Source of the DNA: Branchiostoma lanceolatum
Lineage: Eukaryota; Chordata; Leptocardii; Amphioxiformes; Branchiostomatidae
Length of the DNA stretch: 64,000 nucleotides
Assembly: GCF_035083965.1 (NCBI RefSeq)
Contig: NC_089740.1
Span: 13,986,552-14,050,551, forward strand
Direction: 5' to 3'
Below, one piece after another: positions 56,301 through 64,000 of the stretch. Under the pieces are notes generated by a model, which saw only the letters and a list, made by a program, of their open reading frames with translations, was not told where the DNA came from and searched no databases. A program made the translations under genes and the position numbers. Position 1 is the first letter of the stretch, and every line of letters starts with the position of its first letter.

Positions 56301-59300
56301 AGCTATGTTCTCAGGTGTACACTGCATTAGAAACACACCAATCATACTCGTGGATTTGCTGTGACTGTGGTATACCAAACTTTGCATCAGCTATATGTTT
56401 GACATAGCTGATGATACTTTTCATTCAGTAAACTCATTTGATACACTGAGCTCTAGTGCAAGCTTGACAGATGACTTCCCGGTTGCTACATCCACTCCAC
56501 TTAGATCTAAGCAGGGTAACCCCAATATGATGGGTCGTGGTTTCAAAAAGACCAATGGTAAACTCTTACTTGTAAACTGCCAGAGTATTCGAAACAAAAA
56601 AGCCGAACTGGCGACTGTAATTGACACGTACAAACCAGATATAATAGCAGGCACAGAGTCATGGCTCAATCAAGACATAGCAAGCAGTGAGATATTCCCT
56701 GACAACTACATAGCTCACCGTAAAGATAGACAGACTGGCCATGGAGGTGGTGTATTCCAGGTTAACAGGGATGACTTGATTGTCACACACAGGCCAGATC
56801 TAGACACAGACTGTGAGATCATTTGGACACAGACTCAACTAGCAGGAAAGAAACCACTTATGATTGGTACATACTATAGACCTCCATCGGACCAGGGCAA
56901 TAGCCTGGATGAACTGGACAAGTCCATAAGTAAGATGGGACCTAAAATTAACTCTGACAACGTGATCATCCTTGGAGACTTTAACACACCTGGTATAAAT
57001 TGGGATGCTAGCATAACACATAACACCCAGAACAATTCAGGGCAGGCACAGAAGCTACTGCACCTAGTGGATAACCATGGGTTATTCCAAACAGTCCAAG
57101 AGCCCACTAGGAATGGTAATCTCTTGGACCTGGTCTTAGTTAATAACCCAAACATAATCGAAAAGACCACAGTAGTTCCTGGAATAAGTGACCACGACAT
57201 GGTATTGGTGGATGTAAACCTTGCACCCAAACAAAACAGGAAACCCAAGAGAAAAGTGTACATTCGAACCAAAGCTGATGAACCGGCCATCAAGAGTGAC
57301 CTTAGTGATTATGCAACAAACTTTAACAAACGAACCGAGGATATGTCCGTGACACAGAAGTGGGATGATTTTAAAGACAAAATAAAGCACACCATGAACT
57401 TGTACATCCCTAGTAAAACAACATCAAGCAGATACAACCTGCCTTGGTTCAACAGAAACCTAAGAAGGCATTGTCGTAAGAAACAACGTCTTTACAACAA
57501 AGCTAAGAGAACAGGGCGAGAGGAAGACATGAACAAATACAAGAGAGTTAAGAAGGGTGTACAAAAAAGCATAAGAGCAGCACATTCAAAATATGTGGCA
57601 GACATACTGGGGGAAGCCATAATAGACAAACCCAAAACATTCTGGTCATACATAAAAGGCCTAAGAAGAGACCTTGTCGGCGTAGCCCCTCTAAAGATGG
57701 GGAATTCCATTATCAGTGATAGCGAGAAAAAAAGCAGAGGCACTCAGTTCACAGTTTAAAAGTGTGTTCACAGAAGAAGACACAACAAACATGCCAACTC
57801 TCGGACAGCCCTGTACCCCTCCCATGGAACACATAGTGATTTCCCCTAATGGTGTCGAAAAAATGCTCCAAGGTCTCAATCCATCTAAAGCATAGAGCTG
57901 TCCCCGGCAACTACCGACCTGTATCACTGACCTGTATATCCTGCAAACTACTTGAACACATTATCCATAGTCATGTCATGAAACACTTAGAAAGTTTCAA
58001 CATATTGACTGACTACCAACATGGATTCAGAGCAAAGCGATCCACAGAAACACAGCTTATATTGACAGCTCACGACATAGCTGGCGCACTGAACAGTAAA
58101 AAACAGGTAGATCTAGCAATTCTTGATTTTACTAAAGCTTTCGATAAAGTCCCACATAGCAGACTCATCACAAAACTAGAGCACTACGGAATTCAAGGCA
58201 CCACACTAAATTGGTTGAAGGCTTTCTTGACCAATAGGGAACAGACGGTAGTGGTAGAAGGCAAGGCCTCAGCTCCAGTTAGAGTTGCGTCAGGCGTACC
58301 ACAGGGAACCGTTCTGGGACCGTTACTCTTCCTCCTGTACATAAATGACTTACCAGACCAGCTTGATTCAAATGTTAGGTTATTTGCCGATGACTGCCTG
58401 TTATATATAGAGTTGTCCACACAGAGTGATTCACAGCTTTTGCAAGAAGATTTGAACACACTCGAAGAATGGCAAAGCAGTTTAATCAGGAAAAATGTTA
58501 CATCATGCATATAACAAACAAACGAAACCCAATTGTAACCACCTACCAGTTCTGTGGACAGGCTCTAGCAACAGCAAAGAGCCACCCGTACCTAGGCGTT
58601 ACATTAACAACGGGGCTAAAGTGGAACACCCATATCAACAAAGTAACAACTAAGGCTAAACAGACATTGGGAGTGATCAAACGTAATTTGTGGGCATGCC
58701 CAGCAAAGGTAAAATCACTTGCATACACGTCTCTAGTAAGACCAAACCTTGAATATGCTGCAACAGTTTGGGATCCATACACAAAGAAGGATATAGATAA
58801 ACTGGAGAGGGTGCAGAACCAAGCTGCCAGATTCTGCACGAACAACTATGAAAGGGGCGCTAGTGTAACAAAAATGAAAGCAGACCTGCAATGGATGTCA
58901 CTTGAGGACAGGAGAACAATGTCCAGACTTTGCATGATGTACAAGATGACTAATAAACTTGTGGACGTACCGACTGATAAGTATCTAATGCCAGCTCAGA
59001 AGAGGACCAGAAATAGTCATGCTTTTAAGTACCAGAGTTATCAGCCAAGGATTGATGTGTTCAAAAATTCGTATTTCCCGAGAACCATAGTAGAATGGAA
59101 CTCGTTGTCATCAAGTACTGTAGGAGCTTCCTCACTAAGTAGCTTTAAAGAACGGTTGCAGTCAGATATGCAAAGACTAGGTGTAACAGACCGTTCGGTG
59201 TAATATGACCAGCTACTGCCGCGCCGCGTGCCTGCGAAGCTGGTGTGTTACGCCTAATGGCGGTTATACCGGCTATATAGATACAGATACAGAAGTCGAT

Positions 59301-62300
59301 ACATTCTCAGTGCCTCTGTTTTGGGTTGTGGAACTGGAAGGTACCAAAGAGGGTTGGATAGAAGGTGAAGTCTACCACCTCATCAGATTGACTTCATATG
59401 CGCTCTCTCCGTTATGTTTGCTTTAGGTGAGTAACGGCTGGCGGCTGGAGTACACGGCTGTGTCCGAGGACAGTACCTACTGTCCAGAGGAGTTTGCTGA
59501 GTTCTACAACCAGAGGCGGCGCTGGGGGCCGTCTACTGTAGCCAACCAGGTACGGCAGCAACGTTATAGCAATGGCATTTCCACTGCATATAATCATATT
59601 CATTGGCAGTGTATTTTAAGATAGGTATGTATTTCCTTATGTGTACAGGGTTACAGAAAATGATGGCTGCACATCTCACTTGAATCTACCTGTTAGATCA
59701 GGTAAGTTCTATTCTTGGATCAAAGGGTACTCTTGGATGTCCACCGCAGGGCGATGATGACTCAAGAGTGAGATCGCAATCCTAAAGCATAGGCGCAGAC
59801 GCGTCCACAATGGTAGCGGTGGGGTCGGGTATCTTTTCCTTTCAGTCGAAGATTTTCATCATCTACAACACATCTCTACATCTTTAACCAATTCTCTACA
59901 TGTTTGCAGACTGTACCAGGATTTTCATCACCTGCCACATATGTCTTAGTAACATCTTTAACCACCTCTACATGGTTTATTGGTTTGAATGCTTGCAGGT
60001 TGAGCTACTAGAGAAGTACTTTGGGAATGAGATGCGGCGTGACAGCGTGTCGTTCCTGTTCATGGTGTACCAGGGTCTGCTGTTCTTCTCAGGGCTGATC
60101 GGACCCGCCACGTGTATCCTCATCATAGCAGGTAGGTTTTATACATATATATGTGCTCGTGTCATTTATGTATAATTTGATACAATGACTGTATGTATGA
60201 CTACAACACACTCTCATGACTAATAAATTTTGGTAAGGTCTACGTGTATCGACTTAGAAATGACGGATGTGTATCTGTAACGAGAAGTCCGTAGGTAACT
60301 ACAAAAGACGAAGTTCCCTATCGCTATCTAACCGCAATATTCTAAAGGACGTCTCTAACTGAGTCGAGTGGGGAAAAAGGTATAAAGGGCCTTTCCCAAG
60401 AGCACAACTGCCAGGGATTTGAACCTAGAACCTATGGTAGTAAGTCAACAACCCTAACCACAAGACCACCTTGACTTTATTGAAGAAAATCCATTAGTGA
60501 TGAGCCCTAAGGCACATCACTAGTCTTCCTGGACTTCTTATCACATACAAATGCAACATCAAAATAACAATACATACAGTAACGATGACAACGGAGCAAA
60601 CACCCATCCAATATGTAAATAAATTACAGGTAGCAGCATGTCATTCAAATTACCGTCTAGTTGTCGTGTTTACTGACAATATCACCCATTTTGATACCAA
60701 GAAGCCGTGACGTACCTCTGAATACCACAAGCACATTATGCAATGTTCTTGTAGACAGCAGTACACTATCAGTCACTCAGTACGTACATCATATGACTCT
60801 TTCCATTACCAGGCGGTATGCAGTTCTTCAACTACCATAACGGGTCGGCCAGTGCGCAGGCAGTGTCCATAACCACTGTGGTCGTCCTCTCTCTAGTGTC
60901 CCTGCTCTACGGCATGATATGTCTGTGTACCTCTCAGAAGTTCCAACTCAGGGTAAAACTTATTTCAACGTTTAATTGTATATTGTAATACAAACACGCA
61001 TTGATTGTGACATAGTCTTAGACTTTGATGATCAGTCGCTAACGTGTGACTCGAGCAATGGGTCGAAGGTGCTTGAAAGTCGGCCACGTGTCTTGAGCAA
61101 TCGGGTAAGCTTGCCCACCTCCGTCAAATCAAAACGTGGAAATGCAAAATAAAAACATACAAATGCAAATATTGGATGGACATGTAGCCACTGTCTCATT
61201 GGTCAAATAATTGCCATTCTCTAATTGATTGAACTGCTCATTGTGAAACAGTCAGGATTGGTCAATTATACCATCTGGTATGGTAGAGAAATAGTTGAGT
61301 CAATTATTTCGCGTTGTAAAAAATAGCATTTTCTATCAAATAGTATTATGTGCAAGCACAGATAGTATCAAATAGCATTTTGTACAAACACAGATAAAAT
61401 TTCAGTGCTATTGTTTGACGTATTGATTTGTTCTGTATTCATTCCCATGTTTAATCATCATTTTATGTTATGACCTATTACATTGTATCTGTAATGTAAG
61501 GGCTCCCTTGGAAATCAGGTACCTAGTTAACTGAAGGGACCACCCTAAATATTAATAAATAAATAAACAGATAAAATTTCATGGTAACATCTGAATGACT
61601 TTCCTCCCCTCCCAAGATGGCGATGTTCCTTTCCTTGTGTTTTGCTGTCCTGATGACTCTGGTGCTGGTGTCGCTGATAGAGGACACGGTGGTCCAGTTT
61701 CGGTGCATGATCGAAGGCTCGAATGTATCATCATCATGTATTGCAGGTAGATCTCACAATAACAGTGAACACTGACAAGGAAAAGTCTGGTGGGAGTGTA
61801 ATAATACACTTTGGTAACGTGCTCAGTTAAGTCTGAAAACAATTAAAGCCATACGCCAAATAAATCATAAATCGGTCACATGTATTTAGATAGAGAAAAA
61901 AGATAAGTTTTAGAAAACAGACACTTATATTGAGAGTAGTGGACGTCTTGTGGTCACCAAAGACACCTGAAGGTTAGATAGATAGATTGATTGATTGATT
62001 GACCGTTCCTCCAGACGTAAGCTACACCCCCAGTATCATTACTCTGTACTTCCTGGCGCTGGTCGCGTGTCCAGAGATTGATTGATCGATTTGTTGATTG
62101 ATTTATCTATTTATTGATTGATTGGTTTCACCAGGCGAAAGCGGCGAAAGCTACACCCCCAGCATCAGTACCCTGTACTTCCTGGCGCTAGTCGGCATGT
62201 ACGTCATCACTGGGCTGGTCCACTTCACGGAGTTTCCCAATCTGCTCTACGGCGTGGTCTACTTCCTGTCCCTCCCCACCGGCTACATCCTACTGACGCT

Positions 62301-63967
62301 CTACAGCGTCTGTAACCTCACAGACAGGACTTGGGGTACGTTACAAACTATATAGCATTAGCTACATCTTACTGACGCTCTACAGCGTCTGTGATCTCAA
62401 AAACAGGATTTGGGGTACGCTGGAAACCATAATTTATTTTATCCTACTGATACACAGTCTCTGCAACCGCACAGACAGGACTTAGGGTATGTTATAAATT
62501 GTTTTACAACACCCCTGAACTAAATTTCAATAATTGTATTGGAATAGCGATTTTTGGTCATCTATCTCTGAAGGAAGATTCTCCTGTGGCATTGTTAGAC
62601 AATTACGCAAATACCTGACATTACGGAAAAAGTAGTAGTAGTCTTTTCTTCTTGGGAAGATTAGAATAGTTGTAAAATAAGCTGGAAAAAGACAAAGCCA
62701 TACATATAAGTACGCACGTATGTCTATAATCTATGATCTTATTCAAGGACGACTGAAGCGAAGTCGAGGTCTTCATCGACATAACGATGGATGAACATCA
62801 TCAATTCATGTTATAGATTAGTTCTTTGAAATATTAGAAACAGTCGATTGTTATGTATCTACAAATTGCCATACATTGTACCCGTTACATTTGTTGCGCA
62901 ATAAATTTCTTCTTCAACGTTCTTCATATATATGTGCACATGTAAGACCATGGCACTAAGACGCTCCAATCCTTTGATGTTTCCTCAGGTACCAGAGAAG
63001 GAAACTTACCTGGACAGTCTGCAGACAGAAGCCTGACCGAGACCATATCCGACTTCTTCGCGACGATCTGTGGGTAAGAACAAACTCTACTCCTCTTTTG
63101 TAAAACCGACTCGAAACCTATCATGGGTCAAAATAATATGTAAGACAGTTTAGTTAAACTAAGAGGGATTCATAACTGTAGATAACAAGTCTAAAGGAAA
63201 AAAGTAGTAGAAAAAGGTGGGGGCTTTTAAGTTCTTTAAATGGAAAGTTGCGATTTTTAGTGCTGTTGAGTTCTCATGAATGAAAATTTAATTCAATGGT
63301 GAGCAATGTTTTAGAGTTTCGACCAAACAGTTACAACATTTTTGTACATATCAAACTTAGGTGCTGCCAAAGACCGAACCCCGGACTTCAGGAAGTGCCT
63401 CTACAGGAGTATGAGGAGGAATGGGACTCCGACAGTGAAGACGAGGCAATGGACACCATGAGTACGTTTTTATGTCACATTTGTCTTTACTAGACATTTC
63501 TAACTTGTCTTCAATCTGTATATACACATCACGGTATAAGCATCAGTACGAGTGAAACTACAAAGCATTGACTGTCTAATCAAAAAAGGAGACATAGTTA
63601 TAATATTGCTGATGATTGCATATTGTGCACATTTGCACTCTTGATCGATGAGTCAATGGTGTGCTAATAAGAGGTCAATGTAGATTAACGAGGTTAAACA
63701 TTTTGCTATCAAAATCTTTAAAATGATTACACAGATACAAAACTTAAAGTATTTGAGCTACTTATATCAAATTCTAATGCCATGATGTTCTCACATGTAG
63801 CCACAATCGAGGGAGAGCCCGAAACACCGAGAACAAGAAGACGCTCTACATACGCAGGTCACAGGGTGTCCGTGGTGTCCAACAAGAGATCCGTTATCTC
63901 CATGGCTCCTGAGATGGCACGGCCGATTCCCATTATAAGGTGGCTCCGAAAGGAACTCAGAGAGAAG
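47870..63967 (+). CDS. Chitin synthase gene C, 5' part (runs off window)
   Basis: Sixteen exons: 47870-49282, 52197-53114, 53428-53580, 53972-54161, 54661-54797, 54981-55077, 55389-55585, 55882-56049, 59427-59549, 59999-60131, 60813-60952, 61617-61746, 62135-62335, 62989-63073, 63361-63461, 63801-63967; 1,451 codons so far, all phases consistent. I start at the ATG in AACATGG, since upstream in-frame sequence has only a TTG. A long polar N-terminal tail (about 1-350; Asn, Glu, Thr, Ser, Gln rich) precedes two membrane helices with a Thr-rich loop (NTTTTTPLSST). Then come ICTTMYHE, DAD at 981-983, EDR, QRRRW at 1120-1124, five helices and WGTRE at 1333-1337. Exon sizes 153, 137, 197 and 168 equal those in gene B. 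It lacks both extra modules of gene B. Gene B exon 13 corresponds to two exons here. The SAM domains would lie beyond the window. Confidence 0.92.
49329..49572. mobile_element. MITE family 1, copy 3
   Basis: Terminal repeats CCCCCCTCTCACTGGACCCG and CGGGTCCAGTGAGAGGGGGG, internal CTTTATAATGGGGATATCAT. It begins 47 bp inside the intron after the first coding exon of gene C. TAA on the left, TTA on the right. Confidence 0.9.
51563..51719. repeat. Hairpin element
   Basis: AGGCTCCACAGGTCGCTGGAA and CAAATAGACAGAT on the left pair with the reverse complement at 51670-51719. MITE-like. Confidence 0.7.
53262..53340. repeat. (CT)n microsatellite
   Basis: CT tract about 90 bp upstream of exon 53428-53580 on the coding strand of gene C. 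Confidence 0.95.
56110..59300 (+). mobile_element. Defective CR1/L2-like LINE in gene C intron
   Basis: Order of parts: a PHD-like Cys/His stretch at about 56240-56400 (YHKDCIELC, SWICCDCGIPNFA); an APE-type endonuclease at 56530-57230 (LLVNCQSIRNK, ILGDFNTPGINWD, SDHDMVLVDV); a reverse transcriptase at 57890-58500 (NYRPVSLTCISCKLLEHII, DFTKAFDKVPH, GVPQGTVLGPLLFLLYINDL, LFADD); and a C-terminal part at 58470-59203. The frame breaks near 57755 and 58510. The stretch between endonuclease and RT appears deleted at about 57890. The 3' end is a short GATACA repeat (59276-59295). Same orientation as gene C, between exons 8 and 9. Confidence 0.85.
60352..60478 (-). mobile_element. tRNA-derived SINE fragment
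   Basis: Minus strand GGTGGTCTTGTGGTTAGGGT and GGTTCAAATCCC are tRNA-like A and B boxes, followed by a pyrimidine-rich body. In a gene C intron. Confidence 0.6.
62012..62500 (+). repeat. Copies of both edges of exon 62135-62335 (gene C)
   Basis: Upstream, 62013-62076 repeats the acceptor and first bases of the exon (AGCTACACCCCCAGTATCAT, CTGTACTTCCTGGCGCTGGT). Downstream, 62357-62418 and, more degraded, 62436-62490 repeat its last bases and donor (CTACAGCGTCTGTGATCTCA, GATTTGGGGTACG). (GATT)n runs lie before both the upstream copy and the real acceptor. Confidence 0.85.
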
Positions 63968-64000
63968 GTAGTACTACATTTTACCATGTTTCTTGCATAA

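Noticed and set aside
56395..59203. Open frames as a host gene
   Set aside because: Endonuclease and reverse transcriptase motifs, frame breaks and a short 3' tail repeat show a decayed LINE.

Overview
The window is eukaryotic, intron-rich animal DNA. Short exons carry clear GT/AG sites and matching codon phases, microsatellites are abundant, and many short inverted-repeat elements and tRNA-derived SINEs are present. Several chitin synthases with SAM domains, together with this repeat load, point to a cephalochordate (Branchiostoma, amphioxus). The lineage is inference; the animal origin is certain.

Layout. (1) 214-3516, plus strand: the 3' end of chitin synthase gene A. (2) 34418-5249, minus strand: a complete 29-exon chitin synthase, gene B, about 1,759 residues and tail-to-tail with A. 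I assembled it exon by exon and every junction keeps phase. (3) 34.4-47.8 kb: an interval between the divergent genes B and C. It holds remains of a sulfotransferase 3' end, an intact six-exon cytosolic sulfotransferase (37161-40542), a tRNA-Pro(AGG), two related small secreted cysteine-rich protein genes (41747-43704 and 44530-45803), and a second tRNA-Pro split by a MITE. (4) 47870-63967, plus strand: chitin synthase gene C, 16 exons seen, running off the right edge. One of its introns contains a decayed LINE.

B and C share the animal chitin synthase core: N-terminal membrane segments, a cytosolic GT2 domain with the DAD, EDR and QRRRW motifs, five membrane helices, and a WGTRE motif. B also shows tandem SAM domains and two C-terminal membrane helices, and A ends with the last SAM plus those helices. 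The most striking point is that gene B carries two extra modules absent from C, each bounded by phase-1 introns. One is a complete F5/8 type C (discoidin) domain of three exons placed inside the catalytic domain just before the DAD motif. The other is a two-exon Cys-rich, SAM-like segment between membrane helices. Gene B also encodes an array of N-glycosylation sequons repeated every five residues.

A second theme runs through all three chitin synthases and the sulfotransferase. Exon edges, together with their splice donor, acceptor or stop region, have been copied in tandem into the neighbouring intron or flank. The rest of the window is mostly TTA/TAA-flanked MITE families, long hairpins, a 26-bp minisatellite reused in three introns of gene B, SINEs and simple repeats.
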